A stretch of DNA of 64,000 bases from Streptomyces griseoflavus. Its GTDB lineage: Bacteria > Actinomycetota > Actinomycetes > Streptomycetales > Streptomycetaceae. The notes beneath the pieces were generated by a model. The model had not been told where the DNA came from, did no database searches, and saw only the letters and a list, made by a program, of their open reading frames with translations. Positions 44,959 to 54,284 of this stretch are shown here, one piece after another. The position numbers were made by a program, and so were the translations under genes. The stretch's first letter is position 1. The number at the start of each line of letters is the position of its first letter. The DNA is taken from the NCBI RefSeq assembly GCF_014649995.1, contig NZ_BMUC01000002.1, forward strand, positions 442,550 through 506,549. The letters are read 5' to 3'.

Positions 44959-45031
44959 GCTCCATCGAATGCAAAGGTTCGCCTTGTCGGGCCTGAACGG
45001 CGCAGCAACCAGATCTACCGAGGAACGGGAA

Positions 45032-48000
45032 GTGACAGGGCGATTCATGCAGGGTCGTGAGCAGGACTTCGCAAGGGAAGACGAACTGGAGAAGCGGATT
45101 GCTGTAGTGGGCTTACGGCTGGAACGGATGGCCCGCGAGCAAGATCTCGCTGTGGTGCTGGAGCCGGAAGCATTGGTCGAGGCCCGCCAACTTGCTGCGA
45201 TACTCCGACACGACGAGTCCGACCTGGAAGGTCATTACGTCCTCGGCTGGTTGCACGCCTTCAGGTACCGGGCACTTCCCGAAGAGGCTGGGCAGCGGGA
45301 CAGAGAGGAGGCCGTCGCCAAGTTCACGCCCTGCTTCCTGTTCGGTGCCGGTGAGGAGGAATTGCCGGACGAACTGCTTCCAGACGTGGCCCAGCGCGCG
45401 CTCGCCTTCGTCTGGAGGATCCAGCAAGGGGTGAACCCTTCGCCGGACCCGGCGCTGCGCGCAAGAGTGACCGATCTCCTGCGGCGCATCGCAGGAGCTA
45501 TTCCACGTGGAGCAAGTGAGCACGCGGAAACGCTGTCCAATCTTTCTGTCATCCTGAAATCCCACTTCGACGCCGGTGGCGAATCAGGGGATCTGGACGC
45601 GGCGATCGAGGCTGCCCAGGGCGCAGTGGAAAGCACGGCAACAGGGCACCCGAACCAGCCGGTCATGCTGTCCAACCTGTCAGGTGTGCTGATGCAGCGC
45701 TTCACCCATACAGGCGCGGCGGCGGACCTGGACGATGCGATCGAGACCGGCCGATTGGCAGTCCAAGCCTCCGTGGGATCCCCTGCCGACCGGGCTGGCG
45801 GACTCAACAACCTGGGCACCGCGCTGAAGACCAGGTTCACGGAGAGAGGCATCCTGTCGGACCTGGACGCGGCGATCGAAGCCTTCCAGGAAGCGTCATA
45901 CCTCCGTACCGAGGACCACGAAAAGGCAGGAGTTCTTCACAATCTGGGGACCGCCTGGCACGGCCGATATGAAAGCACCGGCGTGCTGGCGGATCTGGAC
46001 AACGCGATCGAGTGTTGCCAGGCCGCAGTCGAGGCGGCTCCCGATGAACATCCTGCGCGCTCCATGTTCCTGTCTGGGCTCGGCACCGTCACGTTGACTC
46101 GATTCCAGCGAACCGGTGAAACAGCGTATTTGGACCGATCTGTCATTGCCTTCCGGGAAGCTCTCGAGATGCTCCCGCCGGGGCACCGAGCTCGTGGGCT
46201 TCGTCTCTCCGGCCTGGGACAAGCTCTCCTGGCGCGATACCGTCTTGGCGGCGACAGATCCGACCTCGATACGGCAATAGAAATGAACCGCGCTGCCTCC
46301 CGGGAAGTCACCCCGCACCAGATCGAGTTCAACGCGGTTCTCAACAACCTGGCCATCTCCCTCGGGCAGCGTTTCGAATGCACTGGTGATATGGCCGACC
46401 TGGACCAGGCGGTCACTGCCAGTCGCGCTTCCGCTCAGGCCACCGCGGATGGTCACCTCGACCGGCCGACCCGTCTGTCCAACGTCGGTCTGCTGCTGTG
46501 GACTCGGTTCAAGCACACCGGGGCATTATCGGACCTGGATGCCGCGATCGAGTTCGCGCACAAAGCTGTGAATACGGCGCCCCGTGAGCACTCCGCCTTG
46601 GCGGCGATGCTGTCCAATCTCGGCACAGTGTTGTTGCAACGTTACGAACGGAACGGGGACCTTCGAGACCTCGACGAGGTGATCCGAAGAAACCGCGAGG
46701 TCCTCGGCATTGTGGATGAACGCAGTCCTGACCGCCCTCGCTTCCTTGCGAATCTGTGCACCGCCCTGTACGCCCGTTTCCAGCGCACTGGAGGCTTTGA
46801 GGACCTGGACGGCGCGGTCGCGGCGGGACATGATGCGACCGCCACCGTTCCGTCCCACCACCCTGAGCGCCCGAGGTACTTGTCCTTGCTGGGAGGTGCG
46901 CTGACCGCCAGGTTCGAGATGACCGGGTCTGTAGTGGATCTGGATGACGCGGTGGTTGCGTGCCAGACCGCGCTCGACATCTCGCCCGCGGAACATCCGG
47001 AGCGCGCCGACTACCTGTTCCAGCTCGGTACGGCCCTGCATCGCCGGTATCAGCGGACTCACTCGCGACACGACTTCGATCGCGCCGTGGCCGTCCACAT
47101 GGAAGGCGCCCGGGCCGACGGGGCCAGGTCCTCGATTCGGATTCGGGCCGCTCACGCAGCGGCCTCAATGACCGGACAGCAGGATCCTGATCTCGCAGCC
47201 GATCTCCTGGCAGGTGCCGTACACCTGCTGCCCGAAGTGGCAGACCGCCGGCTGAGCCGCGGCGACCAGCAGCACGCCATGGGCAAGTGGTCCGGGCTGG
47301 CCGGAGACGCTGCGGCACTGGCTCTTGCTTCTCACGAAGGCACACCCGCTGATCGGGCAGTGCGGGCACTGCAGTTGATCGAGGTGGGACGCGGCGTCCT
47401 CCACAGCCAGGCGCTGGACATGCGGAGTGATCTCGCAGAGCTTCGCGAGTGCCATCCCGACCTGGCCCATCGCTTCGAGGTACTTCGGGACGAGCTCGAC
47501 CGGCCGATGGAAATGGCCTCCCCCTCGGAGCCCGAGGGGCAAGCCAGCGCCGCCGTACGTGCAGTCGATGCCGAGGAGCAACGACGCAGCCGCGCCGACC
47601 AACTTCAGGCCACGCTGGACAGCATCCGAACGCAGGACGGATTCGCCAGCTTCGCTCGTCCCCCCGCCGTCAGTGAGCTCCTGGCACAAGCCACCTCCGG
47701 CCCAGTGGTGAGCTTCAACGTCAGCCACTACCGCAGCGACGCACTGCTGTTGACGTTCGATGGAATCGAGTCCCTGAACCTGCCCGACCTCACGTACGAC
47801 CTCGTCATCGACCAGATACAGACCTTCCACAGGGCCCTGGAAACCGTTGCGGATCCGCGCACATCGCCCCTCACTCGAAAAGAGGCGCAATCGACGCTTC
47901 ACGCTGTCTTGGAGTGGCTGTGGGACGCGGCGGCCGAACCGGTATTGCGTAGCCTCGGTTTCACCGGTGAGCCCTCTCCCGGAGAGCCGTGGCCCCGCGT

Positions 48001-48850
48001 CTGGTGGGCACCTGGCGGGCTCCTCTCACTGCTACCCCTGCACGCTGCCGGCCGTCACTCCGAGCCGCCCCGGGCGGGTTTGAGAGACAGGGAACCGCCG
48101 ACAGTCATGGACCGTGTCGTCTCCTCGTACACCACCACTATCCGCGCACTGCACCACGCGCGCCGTCATCTCACCACCGCGCCGACTGTGAGCCGATCAC
48201 TGATCGTGGCCATGCCCACAACCCCGGGCGTCCAAGGCCGCCTGGACCACGTCTCGGAAGAAGCCGCACTGCTGTGCGGCTTGCTGCCTGAGCCGACGCT
48301 CCTTATGGAGCCGGATGCAGAGGCTGAAGACGGCATGCCCGTCCCCGGGCCGGAGACACGACCGACCAAGGCTCGGGTCCTGAAGACCCTCTCCGATTGC
48401 GGCATCGTTCATTTCGCGTGCCACGGTGCCCACGACCCCGACGACCCGTCCCAGAGCCTGTTGCTTCTGCACGACCACGAACGTGATCCGCTCACGGTGG
48501 CGAGCCTTGCAGAAATGAGGATGGACTCGGCCCAACTGGCCTACCTGTCAGCGTGCCGAACAGCGTTCATGGAATCCGTGGAGCTGATCGACGAGGCCAT
48601 CCATCTCACAGCGGCCTTTCAGCTCGCGGGTTTTCCCCACGTCATCGGCACCCTCTGGGAGATAAACGACGAGGTGGCCTCGCATATGGCAGCTGATTTC
48701 TATGTTGAGCTCGGCGGGGACACCGACCAACATGGTGGCCTCGACACGGATGCAGCGGCTCGTGCTCTGCACCACACCGTGCGTAAGGCCCGTGATCGAT
48801 ATCCAACGTCCCCCTACCTCTGGGCGGCCCACCTGCACGCCGGGATCTGA
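45032..48850 (+). CDS. TPR-repeat CHAT-domain protease
   Basis: Caspase-like protein of 1272 residues. The region about 168-705 holds twelve tandem TPR-like units of about 45 residues, each near LSNLGTALxxRFxxTGxxxDLDxAIE. A linker follows (about 705-930), and then a C-terminal CHAT domain. Its catalytic pair is readable: His1131 in HFACHGAHD and Cys1175 in LSACRTAF. The start GTG 45032 is six bases after AGGAA; ATG 44969 and ATG 45047 are alternatives. Relatives are activated by binding through their repeats and then cleave a partner. The likely partners are the two proteins encoded just upstream. A strong terminator follows. Confidence 0.88.
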   Translation: MTGRFMQGREQDFAREDELEKRIAVVGLRLERMAREQDLAVVLEPEALVEARQLAAILRHDESDLEGHYVLGWLHAFRYRALPEEAGQRDREEAVAKFTPCFLFGAGEEELPDELLPDVAQRALAFVWRIQQGVNPSPDPALRARVTDLLRRIAGAIPRGASEHAETLSNLSVILKSHFDAGGESGDLDAAIEAAQGAVESTATGHPNQPVMLSNLSGVLMQRFTHTGAAADLDDAIETGRLAVQASVGSPADRAGGLNNLGTALKTRFTERGILSDLDAAIEAFQEASYLRTEDHEKAGVLHNLGTAWHGRYESTGVLADLDNAIECCQAAVEAAPDEHPARSMFLSGLGTVTLTRFQRTGETAYLDRSVIAFREALEMLPPGHRARGLRLSGLGQALLARYRLGGDRSDLDTAIEMNRAASREVTPHQIEFNAVLNNLAISLGQRFECTGDMADLDQAVTASRASAQATADGHLDRPTRLSNVGLLLWTRFKHTGALSDLDAAIEFAHKAVNTAPREHSALAAMLSNLGTVLLQRYERNGDLRDLDEVIRRNREVLGIVDERSPDRPRFLANLCTALYARFQRTGGFEDLDGAVAAGHDATATVPSHHPERPRYLSLLGGALTARFEMTGSVVDLDDAVVACQTALDISPAEHPERADYLFQLGTALHRRYQRTHSRHDFDRAVAVHMEGARADGARSSIRIRAAHAAASMTGQQDPDLAADLLAGAVHLLPEVADRRLSRGDQQHAMGKWSGLAGDAAALALASHEGTPADRAVRALQLIEVGRGVLHSQALDMRSDLAELRECHPDLAHRFEVLRDELDRPMEMASPSEPEGQASAAVRAVDAEEQRRSRADQLQATLDSIRTQDGFASFARPPAVSELLAQATSGPVVSFNVSHYRSDALLLTFDGIESLNLPDLTYDLVIDQIQTFHRALETVADPRTSPLTRKEAQSTLHAVLEWLWDAAAEPVLRSLGFTGEPSPGEPWPRVWWAPGGLLSLLPLHAAGRHSEPPRAGLRDREPPTVMDRVVSSYTTTIRALHHARRHLTTAPTVSRSLIVAMPTTPGVQGRLDHVSEEAALLCGLLPEPTLLMEPDAEAEDGMPVPGPETRPTKARVLKTLSDCGIVHFACHGAHDPDDPSQSLLLLHDHERDPLTVASLAEMRMDSAQLAYLSACRTAFMESVELIDEAIHLTAAFQLAGFPHVIGTLWEINDEVASHMAADFYVELGGDTDQHGGLDTDAAARALHHTVRKARDRYPTSPYLWAAHLHAGI
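45533..47150 (+). repeat. Twelve ~135-bp coding repeats (TPR units)
   Basis: The DNA encodes twelve consecutive units of 44-46 residues, each with an LxNLGxxLxxR(F/Y)xxTG helix followed by DLDxAI. The copies are diverged (no long identical blocks), so the array is old rather than a recent amplification. Confidence 0.75.
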
Positions 48851-48858
48851 AAGCGGGC

Positions 48859-48886
48859 GGTGCCGCGGCTACTGAGCCGCGGCACC
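48859..48886 (+). terminator. Terminator of the CHAT operon
   Basis: A perfect 12-bp stem: GGTGCCGCGGCT at 48859-48870 and AGCCGCGGCACC at 48875-48886, with an ACTG loop, nine bases after the CHAT stop. Confidence 0.85.
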
Positions 48887-49005
48887 GACGTGCACATCGC
48901 TGCCGATGCCGCGAGCACCTTGGCCCACGACTGGACGCGCGTGCGTGGTGATCGGGTGTTCGTGACACGGATCTTCCGAGACGGACACGCAAAGACTTAC
49001 CCAGG

Positions 49006-51675
49006 CTATGGCCCACACTGCGGTGGTCGGGGCCCGGCCAGGCGGAGGTCCGAAAGGACTTGGTGAGCCAGTTCGAAGGGCTGGTTGCGAGGACCGTGGG
49101 GTACGGAGGCGGCGGATTCGAAGCTGCGCTGTGCTGCGAGAGCTCTGGGCCCGACCAGGCCAATGAGCCGGTAGTGCCGCCAGAGGGGAATGGGCCGGCG
49201 GGCATCGACCACGATGAGGTCGGGCCGACGCCAGACGACCAGAGCCCAGGCTCCCCCACTGGAGTCCGAGCCCGAGTTGGCCCAGGCTCCGACCAGGGGC
49301 GCGTCTTCGGCGGCGCCGACTGCTTCGAGCGCCACCAGTGCGGGGTTGCTGAAGCGGCCGGTGATGTGGAGCAAGAGCTGTCCGTGGCGGTGTACGTCGC
49401 GTCCCTTCTCGGTGAGGGACCATACGGCGTCGGCGAGGGGATCGTCCTGGACGACATCCGACGCGACATCGAGCACAGCGGCCTGGTCGACGGAAGGGCC
49501 GAAGGCTGTGTCGAGCAGCACCGTGTATTCCGTGACGTACGCGGAATCCACTGCGGGAAGCAGGTGGCCGACTGCCTGGGAAGCTTCGTTGAAGGCGAGC
49601 GTCTCAGGGGTGATCTCGTAGCGTGGGGCGTGGCTTCGGAGCACGGCGAGGGCGACTGCGGCGAGGCTGCCGACCTGGGACTCAACACGCTCGGGCACAC
49701 GCTCGCCCATGGCTCGGACGGCGCGGGAGAGCAGAGGAACCCAGCCGGTATATGTCGGAGACCAGGCGCCTGCCGCGACGAACCACAGGGTCAGCCGGAC
49801 GACGAGCATGCGTTCCACAGGGCCCCGCGCGGGAGCGAGAGCGAAGGCCACCAGGCGTTCCACCAAGCGCCGGTACCTGCGGCGGACTTCCTGGTCGGCC
49901 TGCCGGAGGTCGGGCAGTGTGGCGGTGTCCGTTTCGGTACCAACTGCCTCGGGGGCGTGTTCCGCTGCCACGGCCTCGGCGTCGTCCTCGTCGAGAGCGG
50001 CTTCGATGTCGTCGGTGAACCGCTCGTCCCAGGAGACGGGCAGCAGGTCCTGAAAGAGTGTGTCGGTGCCCGTAGGCAGGGGAAGCCCGAGCGCGAAGCT
50101 CGTGAGCGGGTGCCCGAGGCGCCCTGCGCATTCGTCCAGGTAACGCTCCCAGCCGTCCTCGTCGCCGTCCAGCGGCGCCGTCGCGGTCATACCGTCGCTG
50201 CCCCTGCTCGCGGGGGCGCCCGCCGGCACTGGGATCAGCCCCGTACGGAGTGTTTCCAGATCGCCCAGGATCCGTTCGGCGAGCTTGGGGTCTGTGAACA
50301 GCTCTGCAGGCTGTGTCGTGGGAGCCTGAGACTCGGCCGGGACCATGCGGCGCAGCGCGCGGACAGGGTCGACGACGAACACGATGTTGCCGAAGCTCGG
50401 TACGCCGTCGCTGTCGACGACGACCAGGCGCGCACGACTGCCCGCATCCGCCGGAGCCGTCACCGTCAGAGTGGCCTGGCCGTGCGGGATGTCGGCAATG
50501 CGCTCCCATGCCTCCGGCGGTGCTGCCGCCTGAGACAACTCCAGGTGAGCGGTGTCGGAGAGGGGCCGGGCCATGCTGATCTCCAGGCCCTCCGATACGC
50601 GTATGGCGCCGAGCAACAGCGGTCCACTGCCGGCGGTGGGGCGGGGGAGAGGCACGGCCGTGCGCAGCCGGGCGGCGGGCTCCTCGGTGCCGACAGGAAG
50701 GAGGGTGGAGGTGATGGGGGCGATGACGCCGAGTTCGCAGTTGCCGCCCTCGCCCTGGGAAAGCAGTAGGGCTGCGGCGGAAAGGTTCGGGCTGCCGGTC
50801 AGAGCCCACCGCTGCCCGCCAGAAGCCCACTCGACGAGTTTTCCGTGACGGTACCGCTGGTCGTTGTCGCTGATGACGCGTCCGTCGTATTCCTTCACCA
50901 GGGCGGCGACCGACGGGCCGTCGAGATCGCTGAGTCCGGGCTGGTAGGCGAGGGTGAACCGGCTCGGACGGAAGCGCTCGAGCAACTGCCGCAGTGCTAT
51001 GGAGCGCTGGTCGTAGAAGGGCGCGAACACGGCCAGTTCGTCGACGGGCCCGTGCGGCAGCTGATCGATGATGGGTGAACGCAGGCTGCTGACGACGCGG
51101 ACCTGTGGCTCTGTGGGTGTCCTGTTGCGGTGGAGCCGGTCCAATAGCGCTGCGACCCGACCCAGTGCCTGTGGCACACCGGCGGAGAACCTCACCCTTT
51201 CCGGCAGGTCGCGCAGCCATGCCGCGAGGTCCGGTATCGCGGGGGGACTCTGGTCGCCATCCACCCGAAGTACCGTCCACAGCTCAGCGTTGGCCTGCCA
51301 GCCTGCCAGGGTGGTGTTGCCGGAGCCGAGGGCGATGGTGGCGTGATCCGGTCCGGCCAGAACCATCAGCTTGGGGTGGAACGCGGCACCGTGGGCGTAC
51401 GCTAGACCGGCGAGGTAGCTGCGACCGGCCCGCCGGACGGACCGGGGATCATTCCGGGCCATGGAGACATCTCCCGCCACGGTGATGCGTGCGCCAGTGG
51501 CCTGGGTGACGCCGAGGGCGACATCCTCGAAGAAGCCGAGATCGGCGGTGAAGCTGAGGAAGAGCGCTTCTTCCAGGCCGTGTCCGCTGGTGCGCTCCTC
51601 GTCGAGGATGAGGGTCAGCGGCGAGGCGAACGCGGTAAGTGGCTCCACTCCAGGCGCCGGTGCGGTCTCATTCAA
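49006..51675 (-). CDS. Phospholipase-D-like protein (two HKD-type motifs)
   Basis: Protein of 889 residues. Two PLD half-sites are readable in the first 300 residues: H100-P-K102 with GSGN (117-120), and H277-G-K279 with GSPN (294-297). This is the pattern of PLD-like nucleases and helicase-associated PLD proteins. The remaining ~590 residues are helical and unassigned. No signal peptide is present. The start is TTG 51675 with GGGAGGG seven bases upstream, embedded in the end of the preceding gene (8-nt overlap). Together they look like a two-gene defence module. Substrate (DNA, RNA or lipid) is not known. Confidence 0.75.
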   Translation of the reverse strand: MNETAPAPGVEPLTAFASPLTLILDEERTSGHGLEEALFLSFTADLGFFEDVALGVTQATGARITVAGDVSMARNDPRSVRRAGRSYLAGLAYAHGAAFHPKLMVLAGPDHATIALGSGNTTLAGWQANAELWTVLRVDGDQSPPAIPDLAAWLRDLPERVRFSAGVPQALGRVAALLDRLHRNRTPTEPQVRVVSSLRSPIIDQLPHGPVDELAVFAPFYDQRSIALRQLLERFRPSRFTLAYQPGLSDLDGPSVAALVKEYDGRVISDNDQRYRHGKLVEWASGGQRWALTGSPNLSAAALLLSQGEGGNCELGVIAPITSTLLPVGTEEPAARLRTAVPLPRPTAGSGPLLLGAIRVSEGLEISMARPLSDTAHLELSQAAAPPEAWERIADIPHGQATLTVTAPADAGSRARLVVVDSDGVPSFGNIVFVVDPVRALRRMVPAESQAPTTQPAELFTDPKLAERILGDLETLRTGLIPVPAGAPASRGSDGMTATAPLDGDEDGWERYLDECAGRLGHPLTSFALGLPLPTGTDTLFQDLLPVSWDERFTDDIEAALDEDDAEAVAAEHAPEAVGTETDTATLPDLRQADQEVRRRYRRLVERLVAFALAPARGPVERMLVVRLTLWFVAAGAWSPTYTGWVPLLSRAVRAMGERVPERVESQVGSLAAVALAVLRSHAPRYEITPETLAFNEASQAVGHLLPAVDSAYVTEYTVLLDTAFGPSVDQAAVLDVASDVVQDDPLADAVWSLTEKGRDVHRHGQLLLHITGRFSNPALVALEAVGAAEDAPLVGAWANSGSDSSGGAWALVVWRRPDLIVVDARRPIPLWRHYRLIGLVGPRALAAQRSFESAASVPHGPRNQPFELAHQVLSDLRLAGPRPPQCGP

Positions 51676-53179
51676 CGAGAGCCCTCCCGATAGTGGTCAC
51701 CGACCAGTGTTGGTCGTGGTAGTGCAGTACGCCGCAGGTGGCCAGGACGGTCCCGAGCTGGTCCAGCCGCAGGCCGACGTCACCGCGCCCTTCCTGGCTG
51801 GTCCGGTACAATAGTCCGCCGCGCTCATGCAGCCGGGTCGGTAGCCACAGCGAGCCATCGGCGCGTCGGCGGGCCTTGGCCAGCGCGATCCGCTGCGACC
51901 GCGCCACCAGGTCGTAGGTGAGTCGGCGGGCGACGTCGCGCAATTTCATGGGCCGGGCTTCGTCAAGCCGCCTTTGGACCCATTCCGGGCTGAGCTCGAC
52001 ACCGCGCTGGCCGAGGAACGCGTCCCGGACCCGACCGCTGAGTTCGTCCACTCGACGGGCACTGGTGGCGAGCACCCGCAGCTCGGTGAGGGGCAAGGGA
52101 TCATCCGCCCACCGCAGGTCGTGCTCGGCGGGCAACGGCGCACCGGTCGTGCTCTGCGTCGCGGGAAGGGAGGACAGGAACGCGTCCACCGTCATGTCGG
52201 GCAGCTCCGCGGCGAAGCGGTCGGCCACTTCCTCGATCGGTAGCAGCCCGTCGACCTGCGCCACGAGCCAGGACCACAGGCGGCGCCACGCTCCGACGGA
52301 GTAGTTCCGCAGCACCACTCCGCGCCAGGCACCAGCCGCGTCGATGCCGCTGGTCACGGCATCGGTGGTCAGGAAGTCACCGAAAGCGAGCACATGGCCG
52401 ACGTCGCGGGTGAAGCGGCGGACGGGGTGTGTAGCGATCACACGAGCCAGAAGCTGAATCGTCTGTCGACGTGTCGCCGAGCGGGATCCGGCCTCGGCCG
52501 GCGCATCGGGCTCGCACATCAGGTTCGCCAGCCACGCCCCGTCAGGATGCTCGCCGCCCACGCACACGCACAGTCGGTCGCCGAAAGAGGCGAGATCATC
52601 CACGTTCAGCGTGTCCTCGGCGGCCAGCTCGAGCAGCCCGCCCAGTCCGGCTCGTAGTGCCGTCGTCTCGAGCCGCGGCCCAGGAACCGGCATGGGGCCT
52701 GTGCCGAGGACGCCGAGCGCGACCTCGGATCCGGCGTACGGTCCCCAGAACCCCCACGAGTTGCGTACATACCCGTCCTTGCCCGGGACCTCGGCCTCGG
52801 ACATGGCGACCGTCCCGGCGTGCAGCCGCCGGGCCAGGGCATCGACCCCATGAGCACGCGGCAGCCACTCCAGGGTCTGCGGATGATGCGCGAACGACAC
52901 GGCGGCCAACGCCACTTCCGCGCGGCGCAGCAGGGTCTGGGCGGCCGGGACCGTCAGGTCTTCCGTATCGGCTTGCGCAGCGATCAGCCCGTGCAGTGCG
53001 TAGTAACGCGCGTGCGGAGTCACCGCGGTCACCCCGGGCACCAGGTGATCGACCATGCGCATCACATGCCGCTCCACCGAGAGCGGATAACGGCCCGCGG
53101 CGACGTCCAACCCAGGACGGCTCCAGCCCGGTCCGTCCACGAGCTCCGGTGCCTGTCCCTTCCCACCGACGGTGACCAT
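51668..53179 (-). CDS. DUF6361-like protein, partner of the PLD protein
   Basis: Soluble protein of about 503 residues. The segment VPGVTAVTPHARYYALHGLIA (about residues 45-65) recalls the start of DUF6361 proteins (FPGTSTxQTRARY-type), which I remember encoded next to PLD-like proteins in defence islands; the match is from memory only. The rest (SWGFWGPYAGSEVALGVLG, CVGGEHPDGAWL) is unassigned, and the C-terminal 60 residues resemble a winged helix (LGTVLATCGVLHYHDQHWSVTTIGRALVE). The start is uncertain; ATG 53179 is given, with ATG 53191 and a GTG 14 codons downstream as alternatives. Confidence 0.55.
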   Translation of the reverse strand: MVTVGGKGQAPELVDGPGWSRPGLDVAAGRYPLSVERHVMRMVDHLVPGVTAVTPHARYYALHGLIAAQADTEDLTVPAAQTLLRRAEVALAAVSFAHHPQTLEWLPRAHGVDALARRLHAGTVAMSEAEVPGKDGYVRNSWGFWGPYAGSEVALGVLGTGPMPVPGPRLETTALRAGLGGLLELAAEDTLNVDDLASFGDRLCVCVGGEHPDGAWLANLMCEPDAPAEAGSRSATRRQTIQLLARVIATHPVRRFTRDVGHVLAFGDFLTTDAVTSGIDAAGAWRGVVLRNYSVGAWRRLWSWLVAQVDGLLPIEEVADRFAAELPDMTVDAFLSSLPATQSTTGAPLPAEHDLRWADDPLPLTELRVLATSARRVDELSGRVRDAFLGQRGVELSPEWVQRRLDEARPMKLRDVARRLTYDLVARSQRIALAKARRRADGSLWLPTRLHERGGLLYRTSQEGRGDVGLRLDQLGTVLATCGVLHYHDQHWSVTTIGRALVE

Positions 53180-53744
53180 GCGCTCAACCATCGGACCGAG
53201 AGGAGCCGAACGCCGTCGGCCGGGGGGTGTGCCGCGCAGCGAGCACTCTGCGGCAAGACGGTCCTCCCGCCCATGTGGGCGAGATAGCTGCTGAGGAACG
53301 GAGCTGCCTCGCTCCGGCTGCATCGCGGCCGCGCTCGACCATTTCGGCTGCCACCCCCTCAATGCTGTTCGGTCGGGAAACTGATCCGTCATTCTGGCGC
53401 ATCTCCGCCGGGGCCAGCGGCACTTCGGATACGAATCACGCAGCCGGACGAAACAGGTCCATGGGGAGGTGAAGCTGCAACCGCGGACGGCCGTTCTGCG
53501 TGAAGAGTCCTGATCGTCATCGGCTCTCGGCCGCGGGAGCGCCTGGTGGAGCGAGGAAGTGGAATGCGGTCATGAGTCTGATAACCGCCATTATCAAAGG
53601 AAGGTGCACTCACGTCTCATGGATCGGCGTATCGTCTTGTGGCGGTCAGACCTGAATCCGCTGCAAGCGGAGCCGTGACGTGAGACAGGGCCCGGCCCAA
53701 CGGCCGAAGCGGCTGATGAGACGATAGATGGGTGGGGGAGGGGG
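53180..53744. promoter_or_regulatory. 565-bp divergent intergenic region with AT-rich dyad
   Basis: The region between the PLD operon (minus) and the methylase fragment (plus) has no supported gene. At 53579-53596 lies TGATAA-CCGCCA-TTATCA, a perfect 6-6-6 inverted repeat that is AT-rich against the local background and well placed as an operator. A GGGGGAGGGGG ribosome site precedes the ATG at 53745. Confidence 0.45.
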
Positions 53745-54284
53745 ATGCGCACCGTGGTCACTGGTCCGCTGGACCCGGCGCTCCGCTCCCCAGCGCCGCT
53801 GCCCCTCCTGGTGTCGATGTCCGATATTGCGACTTTCGCCCGGGTGAAGCGCCCTGTCGTGTCCACCTGGCGCCGGCGCCACCCGGACTTCCCCGCCGCC
53901 GTGTCCGAGAACTCGGGACGGCCGCTGTTCGACGGCGCACAGGTGACCGACTGGCTGATCGCCTCCGGCCTGGGCAACGCCGCCCCGACGGAGCTCCGAT
54001 CCGAGCTGGCCCTCTTCGGCATCATCGCGCTGCGTGACCGCTTCACGCCCTGGCAGCTGGTCGAGACGCTCGGCAGCCTGCTCTGCCTGCGCCGGCTCGA
54101 CGGCAGGCCACTGGCCGACGACGGCGCAAACGCCTCCTCACCCGACGCCGAAGCGGACGAGGCCCTCTGGTCCGCGCTGCTGAGCCGAGCCGAACGGATC
54201 GACGTCGAAGACGATTTCATACTTCGCGAGCTGCGCTCCATCGATGCCACAGCGGCCCCAGGGATTCGACGAGTTCGGGTGTGA
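53745..54284 (+). pseudogene. N-terminal fragment of an N6 DNA methylase
   Basis: The 179-residue frame matches the N-terminal region of Streptomyces N6 DNA methylases. It has a MerR-like helix-turn-helix (MSDIATFARVKRPVVSTWRRR), then PLFDGAQVTDWLIASGLGN and a following helical part (TPWQLVETLGSLLCLRRLDG). The family normally continues for about 400-500 residues with SAM-binding and NPPY motifs, and none is present. The frame ends at a point where it meets the truncated radical SAM gene on the other strand, so both were cut by one deletion. The fragment could still bind DNA. Confidence 0.6.

Noticed and set aside
45533-47150. CRISPR or satellite array
   Set aside because: The ~135-bp periodicity is in frame and comes from diverged TPR coding units, with no identical repeats or unique spacers.
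48860-49066. Small plus-strand gene after the CHAT gene
   Set aside because: The frame starts in the CHAT terminator hairpin, has no ribosome site, and ends antisense to the PLD gene.
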